Origin: Polynucleobacter aenigmaticus
GTDB lineage: Bacteria; Pseudomonadota; Gammaproteobacteria; Burkholderiales; Burkholderiaceae
Direction of reading: 5' to 3'
Assembly (NCBI RefSeq): GCF_002206635.1
Contig: NZ_NGUO01000018.1
Span: 1 to 54,370 of the forward strand
DNA length: 54,370 bases
The position numbers and the translations under genes are program-made. Every line of letters starts with the position of its first letter. The stretch's first letter is position 1. The notes beneath the pieces were generated by a model. It saw only the letters and a program-made list of their open reading frames with translations. It ran no database searches and had not been told where the DNA came from. This document shows, piece after piece, positions 17,559 to 26,715 of the stretch.

Positions 17559-18884
17559 TTAAGACATTAAATTTAAACGGGAGCGCACTTCTCCCACATG
17601 ACCCTTTAAGTCATACAGCTCTTTCGCATCGAGCATGGAGACCTTAATGTTGCCAACCCGTCGCTCAATATCTTCCAGATCTTTGTAATTCTTGTCTCTT
17701 AACTCAGGGTTTAGAGCATTTCTTTCAATCACCTTGAGCTCCTCATATACCTGCGATAGCTTGAGCCGCAACAATAAATTCTTGAAAGCTGGGATATAGG
17801 TAAACAGTGGGATCAAGATCACTAACAATGGAATAACAATCTTCGCAAAACGCCCAATCCACACTGCCGTCCAGAAAGGCAGGTGGCGATGAAGAAATGA
17901 TGGGCCATCCTTCAAGTAAATCTCCGCATCAACATGAGCAGGAAAATCTAAGCCAGAACCAGAGGGAAATTCTCCTGGCTTTTGCAAATAAGAATACGAC
18001 TTGAGCACGTCATAGGTTTCACTAAGCAATAACGTCACTAATGCCGGACTGACATCATCCTTGCCCACTAAGGTAGCGGTAGCTGCCAATACCTGTATCT
18101 CTTGCCTAGGAAGATCATAGGCAATACTCACCACGCCTCGAGATACCGTAACTTTAGATAGGAATGGAAAAAGATGCACATATGCATCCGCCTGCTCAAA
18201 ATTCATTAGGCGCATATCGGCAGTTTCATAGAAACTTTTTATTAATGGTGCCTCAGCAGCGCTCACCAAAAATACGGCATCTAACTCACCTTTTTTGAAC
18301 TTCTCTAAGGCCTGCAGTGGCTTGAGTTTTTCAGCATAGAAATCCTTTTCCCCCAAGCCACTCGCCTCTAGCAACTGGGAGGCCAAGATTAATGTGCCAC
18401 TGCCCTCACTACCAATCGAAACGCGCTTCCCTTTTAGTTGACTCAGCAAGCTCAATCGCCCACCCTCGCCTTTAAAAGCAGACTCTCGATACCAGACCCA
18501 AACCGGTTCATAAAAAACGCCGGCAATCGATACGAGATTAGGATATTTTGATGTGTCGGCTATCCCACCCTGCACCATCGCAAAATCAACTCCAGAATTA
18601 GGGTCATTGATTAAGGCCAAGTTATCCCCCGTACCACCCGTAGTCCTCAACTTGAGGGATACGCCCTCCTGGGCAAGCTCGTTTTGTAGCTTTTCCCCAA
18701 ACTGCTGATAAAGACCGTTTGGAAAGCCGGTTGCCAACTCAATCGACCTTGGCGGAGGTGGGACTAGCACCCAAAGCGTAGTAAAAAGAATGCTTACCAA
18801 GACCAAAAAGGCAAGGCCAAGCGCTAAGGGGTTGTAGATATTTTTGCGGATGAAGTGCATAAAGATTCTTCTCGTTTTTGCCAT
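17559..18884 (-). CDS. TAXI-type TRAP solute-binding protein with extra C-terminal membrane and helical region
   Basis: The central part (about 40-330) is a TAXI-family periplasmic binding domain, with typical segments such as ATGFPNGLYQQFG, LRTTGGTGDN and GSEGSGT. Unlike a secreted binding protein, it has an N-terminal helix without an evident cleavage site (about 16-42), then a second helix near 350-370 followed by a roughly 75-residue charged, helix-rich tail predicted to be cytoplasmic. No TRAP membrane subunits lie nearby. The longest frame starts with TTG at 18899; ATG codons at 18884 and 18860 are both possible, and I chose 18884. Confidence 0.82.
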   Translation of the reverse strand: MAKTRRIFMHFIRKNIYNPLALGLAFLVLVSILFTTLWVLVPPPPRSIELATGFPNGLYQQFGEKLQNELAQEGVSLKLRTTGGTGDNLALINDPNSGVDFAMVQGGIADTSKYPNLVSIAGVFYEPVWVWYRESAFKGEGGRLSLLSQLKGKRVSIGSEGSGTLILASQLLEASGLGEKDFYAEKLKPLQALEKFKKGELDAVFLVSAAEAPLIKSFYETADMRLMNFEQADAYVHLFPFLSKVTVSRGVVSIAYDLPRQEIQVLAATATLVGKDDVSPALVTLLLSETYDVLKSYSYLQKPGEFPSGSGLDFPAHVDAEIYLKDGPSFLHRHLPFWTAVWIGRFAKIVIPLLVILIPLFTYIPAFKNLLLRLKLSQVYEELKVIERNALNPELRDKNYKDLEDIERRVGNIKVSMLDAKELYDLKGHVGEVRSRLNLMS

Positions 18885-18974
18885 TATGCCCCGAGCCAAA
18901 GAATCAGTAACAGAATGAATTCATTCGAATATTTCGAGATAAGATAGTGGCCTCAGAGAACCATTAGGACACAC

Positions 18975-19736
18975 ATGAATTCAAGCCTCACTAAGGTAGC
19001 CCTAGTCACAGGAGCGGGAACGGGTATTGGCAAAGCCGCGGCTAAGGCACTATTGGATGGCGGCTTTAACATTGTGCTTACGGGCAGGCATCTGGACAAA
19101 CTCCATCTCGCTGTCCAGGCCATTGGTGGAAGCGATCAAAACTGTCTTGCAGTTGCTTGTGATGTGGGCAAGCCAGAAGAAGTGAAGCACTTATTTTTAC
19201 AAATCAAACAACATTTTGGGCGCATTGATGTGCTCTTTAATAATGCCGGCATGGGGGCTCCAGCAATTCCCATGGAAGAATTAAGTTATGAGCAGTGGAT
19301 GAATGTCGTCAATGCCAACCTCTGCGGAGCTTTTCTGTGTTCGCAAGAAGCTATCCGCATGATGAAAGCGCAGTCCCCTCAAGGTGGACGCATCATCAAT
19401 AATGGCTCAATCTCTGCGCATGCTCCACGCCCAATGTCTGCTCCCTATACAGCCACGAAACATGCTATTACCGGACTAACCAAATCTATTGCCTTAGATG
19501 GCCGCCCATTCAATATCGCCTGCGGTCAAATCGATATTGGTAATGCGGGCACTGAGATGACCATCCCAATGGCCGCTGGTATTTTGCAGCCAGATGGCTC
19601 AAAAAAGGTTGAGCCACTAATGGATGTAGCTCATGTTGGGCAAGCCGTGTTGCACATGGCTCAACTACCCTTAGAGAGCAATATTCTCTCTATGACGATC
19701 ATGGCAACTAACATGCCTTTTGTTGGTCGAGGGTAA
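18975..19736 (+). CDS. Short-chain dehydrogenase/reductase (SDR)
   Basis: This is a classical SDR of 253 residues: nucleotide-binding TGAGTGIGK near the N-terminus, NNAGMG near 90, the catalytic Ser in GSISAHAP and the YTATK motif. The substrate cannot be predicted. AGGACACAC precedes the ATG. It is divergent from the TAXI gene, and its stop codon abuts the convergent ccmI gene directly. Confidence 0.9.
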   Translation: MNSSLTKVALVTGAGTGIGKAAAKALLDGGFNIVLTGRHLDKLHLAVQAIGGSDQNCLAVACDVGKPEEVKHLFLQIKQHFGRIDVLFNNAGMGAPAIPMEELSYEQWMNVVNANLCGAFLCSQEAIRMMKAQSPQGGRIINNGSISAHAPRPMSAPYTATKHAITGLTKSIALDGRPFNIACGQIDIGNAGTEMTIPMAAGILQPDGSKKVEPLMDVAHVGQAVLHMAQLPLESNILSMTIMATNMPFVGRG

Positions 19737-20933
19737 TTAAGGCCTCACTTGATCGATCATTAAGCGAGCATTTGTCGTGCCCACTTTGATTGTTTGAGGT
19801 TTGGATATCAAGTCGCCAGCCTCAGGCATAGCCATTCCTGTTTTAGAGATGCGAACTTCAAGCAAAACTTCCGGTAATTGAGAAATCAATGCATTGGGAC
19901 TCATCGCCAAGGCATCATTTAAAACAAAACTCATTGGAAATGCAGTTACCGCAGTTTTGAGAACGGCTACTGGCATACGCTCACCTGGCTTGCGAGCAAT
20001 CACCATCAAGACATCGCCAGACTTAATCTTAGGCTTCAGATCGAGTGCAATATCCACTTGACCACTCACACCCTTATTGCTAATTACTGGTGCGCTAGCT
20101 GGAGAAAGCCCTCCCTTGCTGCGCGCTTCCGTAATTGAAGCGGCAATCGCACGAGCCTCATCAGAATCTGAAGGCAATTGCTTGGCCAGCCTTTCCCAAG
20201 ACTGCACTGCTGCTTTGTAGTTTTGCGCATTAAAAGCTGCAGTGCCAGAAAGCCATAAAGCCAGCAAATTATTTGGGTCCAGTGTCAATGCTTTATTGAT
20301 GAGTTGGAGTGGCTTACCAGCAAAATTACCATTCGCGTTTGCCGCCAATACATCAGCATAGTCCGCCAACAATTGAGGGTCGGCATCTACAAAAGATCCT
20401 GCGCGAGCATAAGCTTTTTCAGCCTCAGCATTGCGACCTAAGATCCGATAGGAGCGCGCCAACATAGCCCAACCCTTGAGATTGTCTGGCTCTTTTTCCA
20501 TCTTGGCAGCAAACTCAGAAACCATCTTTTCAACGGATTCCTGTGTCATTGGCTTTTCAGCATTTTTCTCGGAAATCCGAGAAGCATCGCCCAAGAAAAA
20601 GTAAAAGCCTCCTGAAAGCAGTACTACAAAGATACAAATTCCAATAATGGTTTTCTTGGGAGAGCCCAAGACCGCGAGATCATCTGCCTCGTCCGTATCC
20701 TGAGAAAGGCGCTGACGCATTTCTGCATGGGTCTGCTCATAGCTTGCACTATCGACCGCACCTGATAGACGATCTGCCTCGAGCTTATCGAGCTCTTCTC
20801 GATATATAGCCGCATTCATTTGACGACGAGAGGTAGCCGACTCTTTTGCAGGAAAAAATAATGGGCGTAGTAGCAGCACTAAGACCAAAATCAATAAGAG
20901 GAAAGCGGGTATTAAAAAACTAGTCATGTGCAT
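19737..20933 (-). CDS. ccmI: Cytochrome c maturation protein CcmI (CycH)
   Basis: CcmI chaperones apocytochrome c to the heme lyase. The 398-residue protein has two helices (about 4-22 and 94-112), a cytoplasmic loop with the AAIYREELDKLEADR segment typical of CcmI, then periplasmic TPR repeats (about 130-260) and a C-terminal domain. It overlaps the end of ccmH by 14 bases, or by 8 if the ATG at 20927 is used. It is the last gene of the ccm operon. Confidence 0.92.
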   Translation of the reverse strand: MHMTSFLIPAFLLLILVLVLLLRPLFFPAKESATSRRQMNAAIYREELDKLEADRLSGAVDSASYEQTHAEMRQRLSQDTDEADDLAVLGSPKKTIIGICIFVVLLSGGFYFFLGDASRISEKNAEKPMTQESVEKMVSEFAAKMEKEPDNLKGWAMLARSYRILGRNAEAEKAYARAGSFVDADPQLLADYADVLAANANGNFAGKPLQLINKALTLDPNNLLALWLSGTAAFNAQNYKAAVQSWERLAKQLPSDSDEARAIAASITEARSKGGLSPASAPVISNKGVSGQVDIALDLKPKIKSGDVLMVIARKPGERMPVAVLKTAVTAFPMSFVLNDALAMSPNALISQLPEVLLEVRISKTGMAMPEAGDLISKPQTIKVGTTNARLMIDQVRP

Positions 20934-21420
20934 TTTCAGTCGAGCTGGATTTTGTATCGTTCAGTAAGGCATCAATACGACGATTATCTTCTTCCGATAG
21001 CGTAGTACTAGGCGCACTCTGATTTCGGCGACGCAGATAGATCATCAAGCCAATAATGCCTGCGAGCAAAATCACAAAGGGGCCTATCCACAACAACCAA
21101 GTGATTGGCTTAACGGGTGGGCGATATAAAACAAAGTCTCCGTAACGCTCAACCATAAAACTTCGAATTTGCTCGTCTGTCTTGCCCTCTTTAATCAAAA
21201 TGCGGATCTCTCGACGTAAATCGTTTGCCAAATCAGATCGTGATCCAGCAAGGGATTCATTCTGACAAACTAAGCAACGCATTTCCTCTGAAATCACAAT
21301 CAAGCGCTGCTCAGTAACAGGATCATCAGCTAGCGGCACTGCATCTTTAGCAAAAGCAAGACCAAATAAACCTACAGTCGCAAAAGCAAAGATGAAAGAT
21401 AAGAAAATTCGCTTAGGCAT
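20920..21420 (-). CDS. ccmH: Cytochrome c maturation protein CcmH (CycL)
   Basis: CcmH is a periplasmic thioredox protein that keeps the CxxCH cysteines of apocytochromes reduced. It is 166 residues with a signal/anchor segment to about 24, the signature MRC49LVC52QNES, a three-helix region and a C-terminal helix at about 108-128. Its first base overlaps the ccmG stop codon. Confidence 0.95.
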   Translation of the reverse strand: MPKRIFLSFIFAFATVGLFGLAFAKDAVPLADDPVTEQRLIVISEEMRCLVCQNESLAGSRSDLANDLRREIRILIKEGKTDEQIRSFMVERYGDFVLYRPPVKPITWLLWIGPFVILLAGIIGLMIYLRRRNQSAPSTTLSEEDNRRIDALLNDTKSSSTENAHD

Positions 21421-21944
21421 TATTGAAGCTCACCCAGCAAAGGAATAATCTTCTGGTTTAACAATTCCATTGTGATCGGGCCAATGTGTTTAAAGCGAAT
21501 CACGCCAGCTTTATCAATCACATAGGTCTCTGGAACGCCATACACACCATAGTCAATACCTACGCGGCCATTAGCATCAAAAGCAGACAGGAGATAAGGA
21601 TTGCCTTGGCGAGCGAGCATTGCCATAGCATCCTCACGCTTGTCTTTGTAATCCAATCCAATAATCGGCGCCACCTGTAGCTTACCTAGCTCCACAAGAA
21701 CGGGGTGCTCTTCGCGACAAGCAACGCACCAAGAGGCCCATACATTCAAAATCCAAGGCTTCCCCTTCATGCTCTCAGGGGAAAAAGTTTTCTTGGGATC
21801 GGCTAATTGAGGTAATTCAAAGACGGGCGCCTGCTTACCGATTAACGGGGAAGGCACTTCATGTGGATCACGATTTAAGCCCACTGCCAAAAATCCAACC
21901 AGAATGACAAACAAGAGGAGGGGAATTAAAAACTTGGCCTTCAT
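21420..21944 (-). CDS. ccmG: Thiol:disulfide interchange protein CcmG (DsbE)
   Basis: This is a membrane-anchored thioredoxin-fold reductant of the cytochrome c maturation pathway. The 174-residue protein has an N-terminal helix (about 4-22) and the active site W72-C73-V-A-C76, followed by the family-typical YGVYGVPETYVID with the cis-proline. It overlaps the ccmF stop by four bases. Confidence 0.95.
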   Translation of the reverse strand: MKAKFLIPLLLFVILVGFLAVGLNRDPHEVPSPLIGKQAPVFELPQLADPKKTFSPESMKGKPWILNVWASWCVACREEHPVLVELGKLQVAPIIGLDYKDKREDAMAMLARQGNPYLLSAFDANGRVGIDYGVYGVPETYVIDKAGVIRFKHIGPITMELLNQKIIPLLGELQ

Positions 21945-23860
21945 GTTGCAACCTTGCGCAACTTCATACGATAGCGCTTATCGGATATGGCCAACACTCC
22001 ACCCAAGGCCATTAATAAACATCCAAACCAAATCCAATCCACGAAAGGCTTGTAGTAAACCCTCACAGCCCACGCCTTATCTTCCAACTCCTCACCCAAG
22101 GAAACATAAATATCTCGAGTCAGGCCCACATCAATCGCCGCTTCAGTCATTGGCATCGTAGAGGAGAAATAGCTGCGCTTCTCTGGGTACATCGTGGCTT
22201 CCAATTTTCCATTGCGAGTTAGTAAAAAAGTACCTTGCATCGCCTTGTAGTTTGGGCCAGGAACAGCGCTTACACCTTGTAGCTGAATTTGATATCCACC
22301 AACACTCACACTCTCACCAGCGAGCATGCGCACATCTTTTTCCTCTTGATAGGCTCCTACCATCGTGACGCCAATGACGAAGACCGCTATTCCAAGATGC
22401 GCTACCTGCATGCCAATAAATGAACGGGTAGGTTTACCTGCTTTTGCTTGGCGAATGATTTGCAGCACTCCTGAAGCAATCACCCAGAATGCCAATAAGA
22501 ATCCAAGACTACTAAGCCAAGTAAATTCACCCATCGCAAATGGAATCAACGCAGCTGCAATGACTGCTACTAATGCTGCAATCCATAAACGCCGAATCAC
22601 ATCAAATAGGTTGGAATTTTTCCAACTAGTCCAAGGTCCAATTCCCATCAATACCAATAGAGGGATCATGATGGGTACAAAAACGCTATTGAAGTAAGGG
22701 GGGCCTACTGAGATCTTTCCCAAATGTAGAGCATCAATCAATAATGGATAGAGTGTGCCTAGAAGTACAGATGCTGCTGACACCACCAAAAATACATTGC
22801 CGAGCAGAATAAATGTTTCTCGCGAAGTGAGGCTGAACTTACCACCAAGCGTACTTTTAGGAGCGCGCCAAGCATAGAGCGTTAATGATGAACCCACTAC
22901 CAGCACCAGGAAAATCAAAATGAATATCCCGCGTTTAGGGTCGGTGGCAAAAGCATGAACCGATGTCAGAACACCAGAGCGCACTAAAAATGTGCCCAAG
23001 AGCGAAAGTGAAAAAGCAGTAATCGCTAACAACACTGTCCAGCTCTTAAACCCGCCACGCTTCTCGGTAACTGCTAATGAATGTAGCAAAGCAGTACCAA
23101 CCAACCAGGGGATGAATGAGGCATTCTCAACAGGGTCCCAAAACCACCAACCACCCCAACCCAATTCGTAATAAGCCCACCAAGATCCTAGAGCAATACC
23201 CAGAGTCAAAAATACCCAAGCAGCTGTTGTCCAAGGGCGCGACCAACGCGCCCAAGCTGCGTCTAAGCGACCGGACAACAAGGAGGCAATTGCAAACGCA
23301 AACGCCACCGAGAAACCAACGTAACCCATGTATAGCATGGGTGGATGAAACACCAATCCCGGATCCTGCAACAGCGGATTTAAAGATCGACCATCCTGCG
23401 CAGCGGGCAAGAGTCTTTCAAAAGGATTCGACGTAGTAAGGACAAATAAGATCAATCCTGTAGTCACCAGGCCCAACACCCCAATCACACGCGCCACCAT
23501 GAATTCATCAAGCGCCTTAGAGAGCTGTGCAACCAAAAATGTCCAGGTGGATAGCAAGAAGATCCATAGCAATAAGGATCCTTCATGACCACCCCATACA
23601 GCACCCAAGCGGTAAATCACCGGCATTTGAGAGTTTGAATGCTCTGCAACGTAGAGAACAGAAAAATCATTGGCATAAAAGCTCCATGCCAAGATAAAGA
23701 ATGCGATTGCAAGCAGTAGAAAAACAGTTTGGGCTGCTGGTCTAGCCAATAGGATCCACTCGCGACGACCTTGATGCGCACCAAGCAATGGAAGAATGCC
23801 TTGAATGATGGCAACGCATAAAGCCAGAATTAATGCGTAATGCCCAAACTCAGGAATCAT
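21941..23860 (-). CDS. ccmF: Heme lyase subunit CcmF
   Basis: CcmF attaches heme to apocytochrome c, working with CcmH and CcmI. The 639-residue protein has many membrane helices and the tryptophan-rich WWD motif GWGGWWFWDPVENASF at about 230-245, with conserved flanking histidines. A large periplasmic loop lies near 510-600. The start abuts the end of ccmE. Confidence 0.96.
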   Translation of the reverse strand: MIPEFGHYALILALCVAIIQGILPLLGAHQGRREWILLARPAAQTVFLLLAIAFFILAWSFYANDFSVLYVAEHSNSQMPVIYRLGAVWGGHEGSLLLWIFLLSTWTFLVAQLSKALDEFMVARVIGVLGLVTTGLILFVLTTSNPFERLLPAAQDGRSLNPLLQDPGLVFHPPMLYMGYVGFSVAFAFAIASLLSGRLDAAWARWSRPWTTAAWVFLTLGIALGSWWAYYELGWGGWWFWDPVENASFIPWLVGTALLHSLAVTEKRGGFKSWTVLLAITAFSLSLLGTFLVRSGVLTSVHAFATDPKRGIFILIFLVLVVGSSLTLYAWRAPKSTLGGKFSLTSRETFILLGNVFLVVSAASVLLGTLYPLLIDALHLGKISVGPPYFNSVFVPIMIPLLVLMGIGPWTSWKNSNLFDVIRRLWIAALVAVIAAALIPFAMGEFTWLSSLGFLLAFWVIASGVLQIIRQAKAGKPTRSFIGMQVAHLGIAVFVIGVTMVGAYQEEKDVRMLAGESVSVGGYQIQLQGVSAVPGPNYKAMQGTFLLTRNGKLEATMYPEKRSYFSSTMPMTEAAIDVGLTRDIYVSLGEELEDKAWAVRVYYKPFVDWIWFGCLLMALGGVLAISDKRYRMKLRKVAT

Positions 23861-24291
23861 TATTTACTTCCATTTTTTTGAGCCTGCTCTAAAGCATGCT
23901 TAGCCTCTGGGGGCATATAGTTTTCATCATGCTTGGCTAATACTTCACTTGCAATAAATTGCCCGCTTGGATCGAGACGGCCTTGAATCACAGCACCCTT
24001 ACCCTCTTTAAATAAATCCGGAAGAATGCCAGTGTAGGCAACCGGAATATCTTTTACCAAATCGGTAATCACAAAGTGCACCGTCAAACCATCGCGCTTG
24101 ATAGACCCATCTTTGACCATGCCCCCAATTCGAAAGACTTGGCCTGCAGGCGACTTACCTGCAGCTACCTCGCTAGGGGTGACATATAGCGCAATGTTGC
24201 TGTTCAGTGCATTCAAAATCAATACCGCCGCCAAACCAATGGCAATGAGTGCGCCAACAATAATGGCTGCTCGTTTATGTCTTGGCTTCAC
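23860..24291 (-). CDS. ccmE: Heme chaperone CcmE
   Basis: CcmE binds heme covalently in the periplasm and hands it to CcmF. The 143-residue protein has one N-terminal helix (about 8-28), an OB-fold and the heme-binding motif H121-D-E-N-Y125. The classic HxxxY arrangement is kept, not the archaeal Cys variant. It overlaps the ccmD stop by four bases. Confidence 0.96.
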   Translation of the reverse strand: MKPRHKRAAIIVGALIAIGLAAVLILNALNSNIALYVTPSEVAAGKSPAGQVFRIGGMVKDGSIKRDGLTVHFVITDLVKDIPVAYTGILPDLFKEGKGAVIQGRLDPSGQFIASEVLAKHDENYMPPEAKHALEQAQKNGSK

Positions 24292-24482
24292 TTTCCACCC
24301 TTTTGATCAAACTGTTCCGCCATCGCTTCACGTTGGAGTCTGCGGATAATTGCTTTATGACGTGCTCGAACAGCCAAAGGCTCAATCAGAAACACTAAAG
24401 CGCATACGCCAAAACTGCACCATACATATAGCGCATAACCGCCCATCGCAAAGAACTCAGCCGGACTATTCCACATTAACAC
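24288..24482 (-). CDS. ccmD: Heme exporter protein CcmD
   Basis: This is a small single-helix protein of 64 residues between ccmC and ccmE. The [13 protein letters not shown] segment followed by a charged stretch ([17 protein letters not shown]) is characteristic of CcmD, which helps release holo-CcmE from the CcmABC complex. It overlaps ccmC by seven bases. Confidence 0.93.
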   Translation of the reverse strand: MLMWNSPAEFFAMGGYALYVWCSFGVCALVFLIEPLAVRARHKAIIRRLQREAMAEQFDQKGGK

Positions 24483-25246
24483 TTAACCTCATTTAATTGC
24501 TTAACCCAATCAGTATGTGCTTCGCGCTCCAAGATGATGGCGCGCACACGCATTAACCCTACAGCGATTGAGTACATCCATAAGCATAAAGCCATCAATA
24601 GCATTCCCCAGAGCATGGTCTGAGCCATAGCCGGGGCCTTGGTTAAAGAAACGGAAGCTCCTTGATGCAAGGTATTCCACCATTTCACTGAAAAATAAAT
24701 AATAGGGACATTCACAACGCCAACTAAGGCCAAGATTGCCCCTGCTTTATCGGCCCGACGAGCATTATCGATTGACGCTTGCAGGGCAATGAAGCCCAAA
24801 TACAAAAAGAGCAAAATTAATTCTGAAGTTAAGCGAGCATCCCAAACCCACCAAGCACCCCACATTGGCTTACCCCAAAAGGCGCCGGTCCAAAGAGATA
24901 GAAAAGCCATCCACGCACCGATCGGTGCAAGCGCCTGCGCCATCATTGCTGATAAGCGTGCATTAAATACCAAACCTAAACCTGCCCAAGCGGCCATCAC
25001 TAAGTAGATGAACATAGACATCCAAGATGCAGGCACATGAATAAAAATAATTCGGTAACCCTGACCTTGCACTGCATCTACTGGGGCCACAAAAAAGCTG
25101 ATCCATAGGCCGGCCAATCCAAAAAGAATGGAGAGCGCCCAGAACCAAGGAATCATTTTTCCAGCCAAGGGATAAAAAGTACTCGGGCTCGAGAATTTGA
25201 ACCAGTTCGTCATACGATTAGAAGCTAAGTTATTTACATTACTCAT
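24476..25246 (-). CDS. ccmC: Heme exporter protein CcmC
   Basis: CcmC places heme on CcmE. The 256-residue protein has six helices and the WWD signature MWGAWWVWDARLTSE at about 128-142, with conserved His residues in the flanking loops (FIHVPASWM). It overlaps ccmB by four bases, consistent with coupled translation across the operon. Confidence 0.95.
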   Translation of the reverse strand: MSNVNNLASNRMTNWFKFSSPSTFYPLAGKMIPWFWALSILFGLAGLWISFFVAPVDAVQGQGYRIIFIHVPASWMSMFIYLVMAAWAGLGLVFNARLSAMMAQALAPIGAWMAFLSLWTGAFWGKPMWGAWWVWDARLTSELILLFLYLGFIALQASIDNARRADKAGAILALVGVVNVPIIYFSVKWWNTLHQGASVSLTKAPAMAQTMLWGMLLMALCLWMYSIAVGLMRVRAIILEREAHTDWVKQLNEVKC

Positions 25247-25908
25247 TCAATGGCAATCTTTACAGCAGTAGCACTAACCCAAGGCACAAATGCTAATGCC
25301 AAAATGAATAAAGCGCCCAGTAGAGAAAAATGTCCTGTGATATCCAGTCCTACACTGCTGGCATATACAGCACCAGCACCAAAAATTAATACCGGAATAT
25401 AGAGCGGCAAAATCAAGAGACTCATTAATACACTCCCGCCCCGCACCCCTAAGGTTAAGGCTGCTCCAATCGAGCCTAACAATGATAGAACGGGTGTTCC
25501 TAGTAGCAACGCTACCATTAATACCCTGAGTGACTCAGCATCTAAATCAAATTGGATACCAATTACAGGTGCCAATAAGACCAAAGGAAGCCCAGAGACC
25601 AGCCAATGGGCAACGATCTTGCCAAACACTAGTGATGTGAAGGAGTTGGGAGATAAAACTAATTGCTCTAGAGTGCCGTCAGCATAATCCGCCGCAAACA
25701 TCCGCTGCAGACCAAGCAATGTCGATAGCAAGGCTGCCACCCAAATTACGCCGGGAGCAATTTTTCTGAGTAAGGCGGTATCGGCGCCGATTCCCAAGGG
25801 AAATAAGCTAGTCACGATCACAAAGAAAAATAATGCTGTCAAGACTTCACTCTTACGACGCATCACGAGCAAGAGATCACGCTGGACAATAGTAATAAAG
25901 GCATTCAT
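25243..25908 (-). CDS. ccmB: Heme exporter membrane subunit CcmB
   Basis: CcmB is the permease partner of the ATPase CcmA in the CcmABCD complex. It is 221 residues with six helices and the family-typical segments LLVMRRKSEV and FAADYADGTLEQL. It overlaps ccmA by four bases (ATGA). Confidence 0.94.
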   Translation of the reverse strand: MNAFITIVQRDLLLVMRRKSEVLTALFFFVIVTSLFPLGIGADTALLRKIAPGVIWVAALLSTLLGLQRMFAADYADGTLEQLVLSPNSFTSLVFGKIVAHWLVSGLPLVLLAPVIGIQFDLDAESLRVLMVALLLGTPVLSLLGSIGAALTLGVRGGSVLMSLLILPLYIPVLIFGAGAVYASSVGLDITGHFSLLGALFILALAFVPWVSATAVKIAIE

Positions 25909-26552
25909 AAGTCGAACACCCTCAAATTCGAAATCGCTAGCGGCTGATGGCTCGTCAAGACCACCAAACCATTGCCCTCAAGATGCTGACCTATTAAGCT
26001 TTGCAGCTCTAGCACTGCTTGAGTATCTAGCGCATTAAAGGGCTCATCTAAGATCCAGACTTGCGCACGTCGCGTCATCATGCGCGCCATCAATACGCGT
26101 TTTTTCTGCCCAGCAGATAAACAGTTAACAGGAAGATCTTCGCGCCCCTTTAGGCCGAAGCGCCACAGAGTTGAAAAAGCTTCGACATCAGTAAGATCAA
26201 TGCCATCGATAGCCGCATACATGCGCAGATTTTCAAGGGCAGTCAAATCCTCTTTGAGAGCATCGCGATGACCTAAAAATAACAGTTTGCTGTGATATTC
26301 CGATGACTCTTTTTTAATGGGAACACCATTCCATAGAACTTCACCAGACTCAGGGGGGGCTAGGCCAGTCAAAAGACGTAAAAGGCTTGTTTTTCCAACG
26401 CCGTTCTCACCACGAATATGAAGACATTCGCCTGCAGATACCTGTAAATCCAGTCTGGAAAATAATTCTCGGTCACCCCGCACGCAAGTAATTGCACGAG
26501 CCTCAAGAATGGGCGCAGTGGAATGAGAGATGGAGGAGTTAATGGCTGTCAT
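25905..26552 (-). CDS. ccmA: Heme exporter ATP-binding protein CcmA
   Basis: This is the ATPase that drives release of holo-CcmE. The 215-residue protein has Walker A at 48-56 (GENGVGKTS), the ABC signature LSAGQKKR at 145-152 and Walker B WILDEPFNALD from 166. It is the first gene of the nine-gene ccm operon. The start at 26552 has no strong ribosome-binding site. A candidate promoter lies 35-63 bases upstream. Confidence 0.95.
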   Translation of the reverse strand: MTAINSSISHSTAPILEARAITCVRGDRELFSRLDLQVSAGECLHIRGENGVGKTSLLRLLTGLAPPESGEVLWNGVPIKKESSEYHSKLLFLGHRDALKEDLTALENLRMYAAIDGIDLTDVEAFSTLWRFGLKGREDLPVNCLSAGQKKRVLMARMMTRRAQVWILDEPFNALDTQAVLELQSLIGQHLEGNGLVVLTSHQPLAISNLRVFDL

Positions 26553-26586
26553 CAGAAGAAATGGCTTGAATCAAACCACCCCAGGC

Positions 26587-26615
26587 ATTGTCCAAGAGCC
26601 CTAAAGGACTGTCAA
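26587..26615 (-). promoter_or_regulatory. Candidate sigma-70 promoter of the ccm operon
   Basis: On the minus strand TTGACA (26615-26610) is a perfect -35 element, followed after exactly 17 bases by GACAAT (26592-26587), four of six matches to the -10 consensus. This gives a short leader before ccmA. No Fnr box is visible, so ccm would be constitutive while cco is oxygen-controlled. Confidence 0.5.
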
Positions 26616-26715
26616 ACCACCCAAAACAGTATTTAAAGAATAAATTTCTTTTAATTCAATCGCTTAGCTGATTATAAGCCGAGTCAACAGTAAAGGCACT
26701 GCACTGCCTAAAGCC

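Noticed and set aside
26660..26690. TTGACT and TATAAT upstream of ccmA as a promoter
   Set aside because: Both hexamers occur but are only five bases apart, which cannot work as a sigma-70 promoter. The 26587-26615 pair with a 17-base spacer is better.
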